Source: Vallitalea sp.
GTDB taxonomy: Bacteria; Bacillota; Clostridia; Lachnospirales; Vallitaleaceae
Reading direction: 5' to 3'
NCBI RefSeq assembly: GCF_025211055.1
Contig: NZ_JAOARO010000033.1
Location: 1-52,808, forward strand
DNA: 52,808 bases
This document shows positions 35,881 to 45,833 of the stretch, piece after piece. A program made the position numbers and the translations under genes. Position 1 is the stretch's first letter, and each line of letters starts with the position of its first letter. Below the pieces are notes generated by a model. That model was not told the DNA's origin. It saw only the letters and a list, made by a program, of their open reading frames with translations, and ran no database searches.

Positions 35881-35926
35881 ATTTAATCAAAAAAAATAGT
35901 AATAGATTATTAAAGGAAGTGATTGA

Positions 35927-36697
35927 ATGTTATTAGTTATTGATATTGGCAATACTAACATAGTGTTAGGAGCTTACGAAGAAGATAAACTAGTGGCAAA
36001 TTGGAGAATGACAACAAAAACACCTAGAACATCAGATGAATATGGGCTATTCATGTATAATTTATTTTTACATAAGGGAATAGATGTGAATGAAGTAAAA
36101 GATGTAATCATTGCTTCTGTAGTTCCTAATATCATGTATTCATTGGTTAATGGTATAATAAAATATTTTAAAACTAATCCTGTTATAGTTGGGCCTGGCG
36201 TAAAAACAGGTATCAATATACGAACAGATAATCCAAAAGAAGTTGGGGCAGATAGAATTGTTAATATAGTAAGTGCTTATTATACTTATCAAGGACCTGC
36301 TATAGTTATTGATTTTGGAACTGCAACTACTTACGATATAGTTACAGAAGATGGAATATTCAATGCAGCCATAACATCACCAGGGCTTAAGATAAGCGCT
36401 AATGCTCTATGGCAAAAGGCAGCTAAACTTCCAGAAATAGAAATCAAGAAACCTAAGACTATTCTTGCAAAGAATACCATTACTAGTATGCAGGCAGGAT
36501 TGGTTTATGGTTATATAGGACAAGTTGAATATATTGTTAAGAAGGTAAAACAAGAAATGAACTTACCTGACATGAAAGTAGTTGCAACAGGCGGACTTGC
36601 TAAGATTATCTACAAAGAAACAGATGCTATAGACGTATATGACCCAATGTTAACATTGAAGGGACTTAAAATAATACACGATAAAAATAAAAACTGA
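35927..36697 (+). CDS. coaX: Type III pantothenate kinase
   Basis: A 256-residue enzyme phosphorylating pantothenate as the first step of coenzyme A synthesis. It is an acetate-kinase/ASKHA fold protein with the type III signatures [10 protein letters not shown] at 5-14, a GADRIVN segment near 105 and [11 protein letters not shown] near 129-139. The type III enzyme is not feedback-inhibited by CoA, so supply may be set by uptake through the upstream S component. AAAGGAAGTG precedes the ATG. It is followed 8 bp later by the dihydrouridine synthase gene, a common clostridial pairing. Confidence 0.95.
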   Translation: MLLVIDIGNTNIVLGAYEEDKLVANWRMTTKTPRTSDEYGLFMYNLFLHKGIDVNEVKDVIIASVVPNIMYSLVNGIIKYFKTNPVIVGPGVKTGINIRTDNPKEVGADRIVNIVSAYYTYQGPAIVIDFGTATTYDIVTEDGIFNAAITSPGLKISANALWQKAAKLPEIEIKKPKTILAKNTITSMQAGLVYGYIGQVEYIVKKVKQEMNLPDMKVVATGGLAKIIYKETDAIDVYDPMLTLKGLKIIHDKNKN

Positions 36698-36705
36698 GTG
36701 ATGCT

Positions 36706-37677
36706 ATGAAAATGAAAATTGGAAATATAGAGATTGAGAACAATGTAATATTAGCACCTATGGCAGGTGTAACTGACTTACCATATAGATTATTATGTAA
36801 AGAACAAGGATGCGGATTGGTATACACAGAAATGGTAAGCGCAAAAGCTATATACTATAATAATAAGAATACAAAACTATTGATGCAGATAGATGAAAGA
36901 GAGCGACCAGTAGCAGTACAGCTTTTTGGATCAGAACCAGACCTTATGGCTGAAATGGCAAAAAGAATTACTGAAGAAAATCCTCTTATAGACATAATTG
37001 ATATCAATATGGGATGTCCAGTGCCAAAAGTAGTTAATAATAATGAAGGTTCAGCGCTTATGAAAAATCCTAGATTAATTGGAGAAATAGTGAAGAAGGT
37101 TTCTACAGCCATTGATAAACCATTGACAATCAAGATTAGAAAAGGTTTTGATGAAAGTAATATCAATGCTGTTGAAGTAGCTAAGATAGCTGAAGACAAC
37201 GGAGCTGCTGCTATTGGAGTACATGGAAGAACCAGAGAACAATATTATAGTGGAAAAGCTGATTGGGATATAATAAGACAAGTTAAAGATGCAGTGTCAA
37301 TACCAGTATTAGGCAATGGAGATGTTTTTGCACCAGAAGATGCTAAGAGATTATTAGAAGAAACTGGTTGTGACGGTATACTTATTGGAAGAGGAGCACA
37401 AGGTAACCCGTGGATATTCAGTAGGATAATCCATTATCTAGAAACTGGAGAGGTACTACCTAATCCAATGATAGATGAAATTATAGATACCATCAACAGA
37501 CACTTAGAAATGCTATCAGAATATAAAGGCAGCTATACAGCTGTTAGAGAAATGAGAAAGCATATTTCATGGTATACAAAAGGACTACCTGGTTCTGCCC
37601 ATATAAGAAGAGAAATCAATAGTACCCAATCTATGGAGGAACTAAAAGAAAAAATAGCAGAGATTAAATTTATCTGA
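36706..37677 (+). CDS. dusB: tRNA-dihydrouridine synthase (DusB type)
   Basis: A 323-residue FMN enzyme reducing uridines in the tRNA D-loop. The N-terminal TIM barrel has APMAGVTDLPYR at 17-28 and the catalytic Cys104 in NMGCPVPKVV. FMN-binding segments include GVHGRTREQYYSG and GNGDVFAPEDA, then GCDGILIGRGAQGNPWIF. The C-terminal helical tRNA-binding domain is present. Length is normal. It is encoded immediately after coaX and before an unknown gene and greA-lysS, a typical translation/transcription cluster. Confidence 0.94.
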   Translation: MKMKIGNIEIENNVILAPMAGVTDLPYRLLCKEQGCGLVYTEMVSAKAIYYNNKNTKLLMQIDERERPVAVQLFGSEPDLMAEMAKRITEENPLIDIIDINMGCPVPKVVNNNEGSALMKNPRLIGEIVKKVSTAIDKPLTIKIRKGFDESNINAVEVAKIAEDNGAAAIGVHGRTREQYYSGKADWDIIRQVKDAVSIPVLGNGDVFAPEDAKRLLEETGCDGILIGRGAQGNPWIFSRIIHYLETGEVLPNPMIDEIIDTINRHLEMLSEYKGSYTAVREMRKHISWYTKGLPGSAHIRREINSTQSMEELKEKIAEIKFI

Positions 37678-37748
37678 TTGAAAAAAACATGTATAAAAAC
37701 TTGATTATGTTAATAAGTTATACTAAAACATAATTTGAAGTGAGTTAT

Positions 37749-38693
37749 ATGTATAAAAAATATGCAATAATAAGTTGTAACAAAGAAACTGGAGACATTA
37801 ATTTTCATAACCCATTCATTAGATTCTTTCCCAAGAAAATGGTAAGGAATTATATAATAAAAAAGCTTCCCCTAAATATAACAGAAATTGATTATTTGGG
37901 TAATTTGGGACTAGACATAAAATTACCTATTACAGAAGAGGAATTGATTGAAGAAGAGTACACAAAAGCAGTCATTGACGAATTCAATAGAAGGTATTTA
38001 ATCTATAATATCAATACCTTAGTCATATCAAAAGAGCTTAAGGACTATAGAGATTACTTTGAATCAATTATAGGTAGTGAAAAAGCTGTTCAGTTTTTGT
38101 ACATTGATAAAGTAATAAAAAAAATAATAAATTTGATTAATAAAGAATTAAAAAATATGAATTTTGTTATAATAGATGGAGATAATAGTAAAACAAGATT
38201 TATAATTGATAATATATATCAAGGAATCAATTCATTGACTATAGTAACTTCAAAGCCAGAGATGTTTGAAGAAAGAGTTGATGAAATATATGATGAAACA
38301 GGTCTAGCTATTGGGATAACTAATTATAATGTAAATCAAGAAATATCAAGTGATATAATTATTAATTGTAATGGCGACAAGGATAAAATATTCTACTCCT
38401 TTGATGAAGGCTCATATATCATTGATTTTGTATCAGATGATGACAAGGTCAAAGATATATTAATAAAAAGAAATGATATCAATATAATAACAGGTGTTGA
38501 TATATATGTTGATGATCATTTGATGAGCAAGGAATTGCTGCATGGTATTTTACTTAACCAGAACAGATTGTTAAGAAGCATGTTCTTATATGGCTATAAA
38601 ACAAATATGTTTGAAAGACTGGATAAGATCAAGAGCAAATATCATGTTAGAATTGGCAATATATATCAGAGAGGGGAAGAATTGCAGTCTTAA
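37749..38693 (+). CDS. Uncharacterised protein between dusB and greA
   Basis: A 314-residue soluble protein that I do not recognise. The N terminus has YAIISCNKETGDINFHNPF. The middle (about 135-215) looks like a Rossmann-type nucleotide-binding fold, with alternating beta strands such as NFVIIDGDN and SLTIVTSKPEMFEERV, followed by DIIINCNGD. A GTG at 37740 extends the frame, but the GAAGTGA motif (37736-37742) overlaps it and lies at proper spacing from the ATG at 37749, so the ATG is chosen. The position suggests a housekeeping role in clostridia, but no function is claimed. Confidence 0.75.
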   Translation: MYKKYAIISCNKETGDINFHNPFIRFFPKKMVRNYIIKKLPLNITEIDYLGNLGLDIKLPITEEELIEEEYTKAVIDEFNRRYLIYNINTLVISKELKDYRDYFESIIGSEKAVQFLYIDKVIKKIINLINKELKNMNFVIIDGDNSKTRFIIDNIYQGINSLTIVTSKPEMFEERVDEIYDETGLAIGITNYNVNQEISSDIIINCNGDKDKIFYSFDEGSYIIDFVSDDDKVKDILIKRNDINIITGVDIYVDDHLMSKELLHGILLNQNRLLRSMFLYGYKTNMFERLDKIKSKYHVRIGNIYQRGEELQS

Positions 38694-38715
38694 GCTTATC
38701 TGAACTATTTTTATA

Positions 38716-38744
38716 TTGACAACTTGTTATTATTAAGTTATAAT
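38716..38744 (+). promoter_or_regulatory. greA-lysS promoter
   Basis: Consensus TTGACA (38716-38721), 17-bp spacer, TATAAT (38739-38744). The start codon is 145 bp further on, giving a leader of about 140 nt. Confidence 0.8.
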
Positions 38745-38809
38745 ACCTTGAATATGAATAATATAACATAAATTCTAAATACGGTATTGGGGAGTCATTA
38801 GGCATATTG

Positions 38810-38850
38810 AACTAGACATATATAGAAAGTTCATATATTACTAGTTTTTA
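38810..38850 (+). terminator. Terminator-like hairpin in the greA leader
   Basis: AACTAG (38810-38815) pairs with CTAGTT (38841-38846) and, after a 2x2 internal loop, ATATAT (38818-38823) pairs with ATATAT (38833-38838), followed by TTTT. It lies between the strong promoter and the greA start, so it may act as an attenuator. Confidence 0.5.
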
Positions 38851-38889
38851 TTATTATATAAAATATATTAAGAGGAAGGGTGTAGCAAG

Positions 38890-39366
38890 ATGCCTGACAA
38901 AAAAGTAATACTAACATATAGTGGATTAAGGGAATTAGAAGATGAATTACAGAATTTAAAAGTAGTTAGAAGAAAAGATGTTGCAGAAAAGATAAAAGAA
39001 GCTAGAGCTCAAGGAGATTTATCTGAAAACGCAGAATACGATGCGGCAAAAGAAGAACAAGGCGAAATTGAATCTAGAATAGTAGAACTTGAAAAAATAC
39101 TTAAAAATGCTGAAGTAATTGACGAAGAAGAAATATCATTAGATACTATTAGTGTAGGTTGTAAAGTGAAGATATATGATCTAGAATTTGAAGAAGAAAT
39201 TGATTATGCAATTGTAGGTTCAACAGAAGCAGATCCATTAAATTATAAAATATCTAATGAATCACCAGTAGGAAGTGCCTTAATTGGTTCAAAGATAGGT
39301 GATTTAGTAGAAGCTGAAACTCCTAATGGAGTTGTAAAACTAAAAGTGTTAGACATTCATAGATAA
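38890..39366 (+). CDS. greA: Transcription elongation factor GreA
   Basis: A 158-residue factor that enters the RNA polymerase secondary channel and stimulates transcript cleavage to rescue backtracked complexes. The N-terminal coiled coil (about 1-75) includes [20 protein letters not shown] with the acidic tip Asp/Glu residues in [10 protein letters not shown]. The C-terminal globular domain (80-158) ends in [21 protein letters not shown]. Length is standard. GAGGAAGGGTG precedes the start. It forms an operon with lysS (73-bp gap), as in many Firmicutes. Confidence 0.96.
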   Translation: MPDKKVILTYSGLRELEDELQNLKVVRRKDVAEKIKEARAQGDLSENAEYDAAKEEQGEIESRIVELEKILKNAEVIDEEEISLDTISVGCKVKIYDLEFEEEIDYAIVGSTEADPLNYKISNESPVGSALIGSKIGDLVEAETPNGVVKLKVLDIHR

Positions 39367-39439
39367 AATATAAACATGAATATAATAAAAAATTATATAA
39401 ACAAAAGAGTAAACAATAATATACAAGGAGGACTTGTAG

Positions 39440-40936
<1,497 letters not shown>

Positions 40937-40950
40937 AACATAAAAATTAA

Positions 40951-40978
40951 AAAATCCTCTATAATATAGAGGATTTTT
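40951..40978 (+). terminator. greA-lysS terminator
   Basis: AAAATCCTCTAT (40951-40962) is fully complementary to ATAGAGGATTTT (40966-40977) around a 3-nt loop, ending in T residues. Confidence 0.9.
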
Positions 40979-41117
40979 GTTGCGCCAAAAAATAATTTGT
41001 TTTTATTATTTATATGCTTTGAGGATAATGAAAAATACAGACCTATATTAATAATAAAATTGAAAAATATATTTTAATGTATATTTTTGTTAAATAGATT
41101 ACTATTATGGAATATTA

Positions 41118-41126
41118 TGGTATAAT
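41118..41126 (+). promoter_or_regulatory. Promoter of the GT-C/UbiA cluster
   Basis: TGGTATAAT, an extended -10 element (hexamer at 41121-41126), without a clear -35. It lies about 60 bp before the first gene of the cluster. Confidence 0.45.
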
Positions 41127-41187
41127 CAATATAATTAGCTAAAGAAACTGAAGCTTATTCCAATGAATAGTTATAATGGAGGCATAT

Positions 41188-42714
41188 ATGAATAAAAAAA
41201 TCATTATTAATAATATTATTCTTTTGATAATTTCTTTGATTGGGTTTGTTTTTATGCTTAATATTTTACCAGCAAAAGGTGCAGTATACAGTCATGATTC
41301 AGTTGCATACTCATATGCAGCGAAGTCATTAATAAATGGGGATGGAATAAAATATTTTGGTTATAAAACTCCTGTTATTCAATGGCCCCCAGTATATATA
41401 TTAATATTAATAATACCTATTATATTTTCTATTAAAATATCTCAATTTGCATTAGTTTTAAATAGTCTAATATTTATGGTACTAATTTTTATATCTGGCA
41501 AATGGATGTTAAGTAACTTAATAAACAAGTGGTTGGCTTATATTGGGATATTATTTATATTTTTTTCTATACCAATAATACATATATCAAAACATATATG
41601 GACAGAACCATTATTTATATTACTTGTTATGGTATCAATTATAAGTTTTCAGAAATATAAAAATACCTTATCAATGAAATGGTTAATAATATCTGGATTA
41701 CTATCAGCATCATGCTGGCTTACTAGATATACAGGTATTGTTGTTTTAATAACTTGTTGCATAATTATACTTGTTAGAATAAAACCCATAAAGAAGAAAA
41801 TTAAACATTTGTTTACATATGGTATTATAGCAGCTCTTCCCATGTTATTATGGGTACTAAGAAATTTTATAATATCTAGAACAATTACAGGGGGAAGAAC
41901 ATCTAAGATAACACCAATAGTTAATAATATTAATAAATCATTACATATATTTTACTCTTGGTTCATAGATAAGAATTATAAAAAGATGTTAATAGGAATA
42001 ATCATACTTGTAGTTATTATAATGACTTCTATTATTCTGATATGTATAAGAAAAAAACAGAAGAAGTTTATTGCTTATCTTCAAAAAGGGTGTACGGAAT
42101 ATTTTTTATTTGCAATATTATATTATACAGTTATTATCATTTCAGAATCAAGATATGCAATAGATCCAATTAATAATAGACTGTTATCTCCTGTGTTTAT
42201 ACCGATACTGTTTGTAGTCTTATTGATAATAGATGCTCTAATTAATCAATTTGAGAAAAATAAAAAGATATTATATATAATTAATCCTGGAATTATATTA
42301 GCACTATTATTAATAGTAAACTATCCAGTGAGATATCACATCAATAACATGAAGAAATTCCATAATGTAGAGGAGGGTATAGCATATAGTAACTATATAA
42401 TTGATAATGAAACATTAAAATATATAGAACATGGTACTTATACCAAAGATACAATATTATTTAGCAATAACCCCACTATATTAACTTATCATACAGATAT
42501 AGACAGTAGATGGATGCCAAAAAAAGAAGGAATTAAACTGTATGATATAGATAGTTTTAATAACTCTATAAAACAAATTAAAGAGGTATATATAGTATGG
42601 TTTGGTGATAAAAACAGTACTTTTTTATATACAATTAATGATATAAGCAAGATATATCAGCTTAAATTAATTAAAAAGTTAACAGACGGTTATATATATA
42701 AAATTATAAAATAA
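41188..42714 (+). CDS. GT-C (PMT/ArnT-like) membrane glycosyltransferase
   Basis: A 508-residue integral membrane protein with about ten or more membrane segments. It resembles family GT39/GT83 enzymes that use polyprenyl-phosphate sugars. The first external loop has HDSVAYSYAAKSLINGDG (Asp at the usual catalytic place) and WPPVYILILI after it. A long extracytoplasmic C-terminal region (about 390-508) ends the protein. It would transfer a lipid-linked sugar to a surface acceptor. An ATG at 41176 overlaps the GGAGG ribosome binding site, so the ATG at 41188 is chosen. It leads a cluster with a UbiA phosphoribosyltransferase, so a pentose donor is a plausible substrate (inference). Confidence 0.78.
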   Translation: MNKKIIINNIILLIISLIGFVFMLNILPAKGAVYSHDSVAYSYAAKSLINGDGIKYFGYKTPVIQWPPVYILILIIPIIFSIKISQFALVLNSLIFMVLIFISGKWMLSNLINKWLAYIGILFIFFSIPIIHISKHIWTEPLFILLVMVSIISFQKYKNTLSMKWLIISGLLSASCWLTRYTGIVVLITCCIIILVRIKPIKKKIKHLFTYGIIAALPMLLWVLRNFIISRTITGGRTSKITPIVNNINKSLHIFYSWFIDKNYKKMLIGIIILVVIIMTSIILICIRKKQKKFIAYLQKGCTEYFLFAILYYTVIIISESRYAIDPINNRLLSPVFIPILFVVLLIIDALINQFEKNKKILYIINPGIILALLLIVNYPVRYHINNMKKFHNVEEGIAYSNYIIDNETLKYIEHGTYTKDTILFSNNPTILTYHTDIDSRWMPKKEGIKLYDIDSFNNSIKQIKEVYIVWFGDKNSTFLYTINDISKIYQLKLIKKLTDGYIYKIIK

Positions 42715-42749
42715 AAATTACATTGAATTTACAAAGGATGAATACTATC

Positions 42750-43601
42750 ATGAATTATATTAAATTAATAAGACCTAAACAATGGATAAAAAATTCATTT
42801 GTATTTGCAGCACTAATATTTTCAAAAAAATTTATTGAAATAGATGCTATTGAATATTCTATATTATTGTTTATATACTTTACTATTATTTCATCAATAA
42901 TATACATCTTTAATGATATTAATGACGCTGATAATGATAAGATACACCCTAAGAAGAAAAAAAGACCCATAGCAAGCGGAGCAATATCTAAGAGAAATGC
43001 AGTATTTTTTATGTGTATATTAATAATAGTATCACTAATAATCAGTATCCATTTTGATATTGGAGTTAATATAGTAATAATCTTGTACATAATTAATAAC
43101 ATCATTTATACCACTGGATTTAAAAATTATATAATTATTGATGTAATGATGATTTCTATAGGCTTTTTACTTAGAGTAATAGCTGGAGCTCTAGTACTTG
43201 AAGTTTATATATCGTCATGGATAATTATATGTACGTTTTTCCTATCTATGCTAATGGGACTTGGAAAGAGAAGAAGCGAAATAGTATATTTAGAAGATTC
43301 CGCTGCCAGTCATAGACATAATCTTAAACTTTACTCAATTAAGTTGATTGACTATATGTTGAATATATGTGTTGGTTGTACCTTAATAACTTACACTTTA
43401 TATTCGATTTTGGAATATGATAATAAGATATTTATGATAACTAATATGTTTGTTTTTTATGGTATATTCAGATATGTATATCTTATATTTAGTGAGGATA
43501 GTTGTAAAATGCCTGCAGAAATAATTATAGAAGATAAGCCTTTATTAATTAATATTCTTAGCTTCGGTATTTCATGTATACTAATTTTACTATACATATA
43601 A
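42750..43601 (+). CDS. UbiA-family decaprenyl-phosphate phosphoribosyltransferase-like
   Basis: A 283-residue, about nine-segment membrane prenyltransferase of the UbiA superfamily, closest in memory to mycobacterial DPPR synthase (Rv3806c). Shared segments are IRPKQWIKN at 7-15, the first Asp-rich motif NDINDADND at 55-63, KKKRPIASG after it, FLLRVIAGA near 135 and GLGKRRSEI near 170. That enzyme transfers 5-phosphoribose from PRPP to polyprenyl phosphate. In-frame TTG (42723) and ATG (42738) codons lie upstream, but AAAGGATG is well placed only for the ATG at 42750. It follows the GT-C gene by 35 bp. Confidence 0.82.
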   Translation: MNYIKLIRPKQWIKNSFVFAALIFSKKFIEIDAIEYSILLFIYFTIISSIIYIFNDINDADNDKIHPKKKKRPIASGAISKRNAVFFMCILIIVSLIISIHFDIGVNIVIILYIINNIIYTTGFKNYIIIDVMMISIGFLLRVIAGALVLEVYISSWIIICTFFLSMLMGLGKRRSEIVYLEDSAASHRHNLKLYSIKLIDYMLNICVGCTLITYTLYSILEYDNKIFMITNMFVFYGIFRYVYLIFSEDSCKMPAEIIIEDKPLLINILSFGISCILILLYI

Positions 43602-43647
43602 AAAATTGTGATATATAACAGCCAATAATTGGAAATGAGGTAGTATA

Positions 43648-44643
43648 ATGATTAGAGTATTAAAAAATATAATTACTAAAAAACCTATATTAATTATATA
43701 TGATGTTACAAAATTGTGTAATGAAAGATGTCCAATGTGTAATATATGGAAGACAAAGAGCAATGACATGAATCTTGATCAAATAAAAATTATAGCGAAA
43801 CGTTTAAAGAAATTTGGTATAGGGTATGTATTTATACAGGGTGGTGAACCTACATTAAGAAAAGATCTTATAGATATTATTGATATATTTATTAAAAATA
43901 AAATTAAGCCTACAGTAATAACTAATGGAATATTACTTAATAGGGAGCTAGCAGAACAGATAGCAATAAGAAAGTGTAACTTAGCAATAAGTATAGATTC
44001 ATTAGATGAAGAAAAATTTAAAAAATACAGGGGTGTTGATATACTTAGTAAAGTAAAAGAAAATATATTAAATATATCAAATATTAAGAGAAAAGGTAAT
44101 TGGGCAATAACAACTACAATATCTAAACTAACTACAATAAATGAGATTAAAAAATTAGAAAATTTTGCAAATACTTATGGTTTTATGTATGCAATAAGAC
44201 CATATATATATGTTAATGGTAATGCAGGTAAGAAAGAAGATGACCTAATATATAGTTATGATGATGTCAAAGAAATATTTGAATATATGCTAAATAGGGC
44301 AAGAAAAAACAATTATTTTGCTAGTCTAATTTACGAAGAACATATTAAATATATGAAAAAAGAAGTTATGCCAGAATGTGATGCAATGAAATATTCTTTA
44401 GTTATGAAAGAAGACGGGATATTTGCTCCGTGTATTGAATTTACAAATAAGCAAGTAGACATTGATGACTTTAACAAAAATAAGAAAAAGTACAAAAAAA
44501 TACTCTGTGAATGTAATAATACAACACCATGTTTTTATAATGATGCTAGAGAAATCGGTATACTTCTTAGAAAAAAATGGAGAATTATATTAAATATACC
44601 TAAACTCATAAAACAAATGATCTTATATGGTAATTTCTTTTAA
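43648..44643 (+). CDS. Radical SAM protein
   Basis: A 331-residue radical SAM enzyme. The 4Fe-4S cluster Cys24, Cys28 and Cys31 are in LCNERCPMC, GGEP (AdoMet binding) is at 65-68 and ISIDS near 114-118 is a beta-barrel strand typical of the family. The C-terminal part has five further Cys (244, 262, 287, 289 and 295), suggesting an auxiliary cluster of the SPASM/Twitch kind. It is co-directional with the UbiA and SDR genes, so it may modify a polyprenyl-linked sugar or glycolipid. Substrate is unknown. GAGGTAG precedes the start. Confidence 0.85.
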   Translation: MIRVLKNIITKKPILIIYDVTKLCNERCPMCNIWKTKSNDMNLDQIKIIAKRLKKFGIGYVFIQGGEPTLRKDLIDIIDIFIKNKIKPTVITNGILLNRELAEQIAIRKCNLAISIDSLDEEKFKKYRGVDILSKVKENILNISNIKRKGNWAITTTISKLTTINEIKKLENFANTYGFMYAIRPYIYVNGNAGKKEDDLIYSYDDVKEIFEYMLNRARKNNYFASLIYEEHIKYMKKEVMPECDAMKYSLVMKEDGIFAPCIEFTNKQVDIDDFNKNKKKYKKILCECNNTTPCFYNDAREIGILLRKKWRIILNIPKLIKQMILYGNFF

Positions 44644-44733
44644 GGTATATTTATATTATCATATAAACTTTTAGAGAAAGGAAAGTATAGATATATATAA
44701 TTATTATAATATATATTGTGTACAAGTGATTTT

Positions 44734-45621
44734 ATGAATGTATTTATTACAGGGGCCAGTGGGTTAGTTGGTAAAAATCTGATTAAAAAACTTGATAATT
44801 GCGATAATATAAATAAGATATTCTGCTTGTATAGAAAATTGCCAGAATATATTATTTCGGATAAAATAGTACCTATAATAGGTGATGTAGATACCTTATC
44901 CAATATTTCTATTAAAGAGCCTATTCATAAAGCAATACATTTAATAGGATACTGGAAAAAAGAAAATATGAAATTACTTTATAAAATTAATGTGGAAGGA
45001 ACAAAAAATTTTATTGCTTTTTGTAAAAAAAATCATATAAAATCTATTATATACGTCAGTAGTATTAATGTTAAACTAATTAATAAAGGCAATTATGCAA
45101 GAACAAAATTAATGGCGGAAAAAGAGATAATAAATTCATCAATTAATTATATTATAATGAGACCAACTCTGATATATGGTAATGGCGATATAGGTTTATC
45201 AAAATTATGTAAAATGATAAAAAGAAGTTGCATTATACCTGTTATTGGAAATGGTAAAGCGTTAGAGCAACCCATTTATGTAGAGGAAGTAGCAGAATAT
45301 CTTAAAAAAGCCATTCTTGATTTTCAAGAAAATATAATTATGCCTATAGCAGGTAAGTATCCTATTGAATACGATAAGATGATTAATATTATAGCTGCTC
45401 AGATTAATAAAAAAATTAGAATAATCCATTTACCTATAAGATTGATATCATTTTGTGTTAGCATAATAGAAAAGCTAAAAGTCCCATTCCCAATAAATTC
45501 AGAACAGATAGCTCATATTTCAGAAGATCTAAAAGTCGATAATACAGAGGCTTCATGTTATTATAATGTTAACCTTCAATCTTTTGAAAAAAATATATTG
45601 AATTTAGATTACTTAGAGTAA
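44734..45621 (+). CDS. Extended SDR / NAD-dependent epimerase-like protein
   Basis: A 295-residue short-chain dehydrogenase/reductase of the extended (nucleotide-sugar epimerase) type. The dinucleotide motif GASGLVG lies at about 7-13, the catalytic Tyr121-xxx-Lys125 in NYARTKLMAE, and a Ser-rich strand YVSSIN precedes it. A TTG at 44716 extends the frame by six codons, but the Rossmann strand begins at the ATG at 44734, which is chosen. It could oxidise or epimerise a sugar, as DprE2-type reductases do in the polyprenyl-arabinose pathway (inference from neighbours). Other SDR roles are possible. Confidence 0.82.
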   Translation: MNVFITGASGLVGKNLIKKLDNCDNINKIFCLYRKLPEYIISDKIVPIIGDVDTLSNISIKEPIHKAIHLIGYWKKENMKLLYKINVEGTKNFIAFCKKNHIKSIIYVSSINVKLINKGNYARTKLMAEKEIINSSINYIIMRPTLIYGNGDIGLSKLCKMIKRSCIIPVIGNGKALEQPIYVEEVAEYLKKAILDFQENIIMPIAGKYPIEYDKMINIIAAQINKKIRIIHLPIRLISFCVSIIEKLKVPFPINSEQIAHISEDLKVDNTEASCYYNVNLQSFEKNILNLDYLE

Positions 45622-45745
45622 ATAATTATATATAGATTATTATTTTGGGAATAAGTAATAAATATGATTAAGAAATATAATGAGTGTTATAATATAAATA
45701 AAGTAATTTATCTACTAAAAAAGTGTCGAAAATAACTTTTTTATG

Positions 45746-45754
45746 TGCTATAAT
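45746..45754 (+). promoter_or_regulatory. Promoter of the DUF4015 gene
   Basis: TGCTATAAT, an extended -10 element (hexamer at 45749-45754) about 80 bp before the ATG, without a clear -35. Confidence 0.45.
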
Positions 45755-45833
45755 TTAAATAATACTATATTCATGACTGATATATTTAACTGAGATAAAT
45801 AAAATAAATCAATTGAAAAGAGGGAATGAATGA

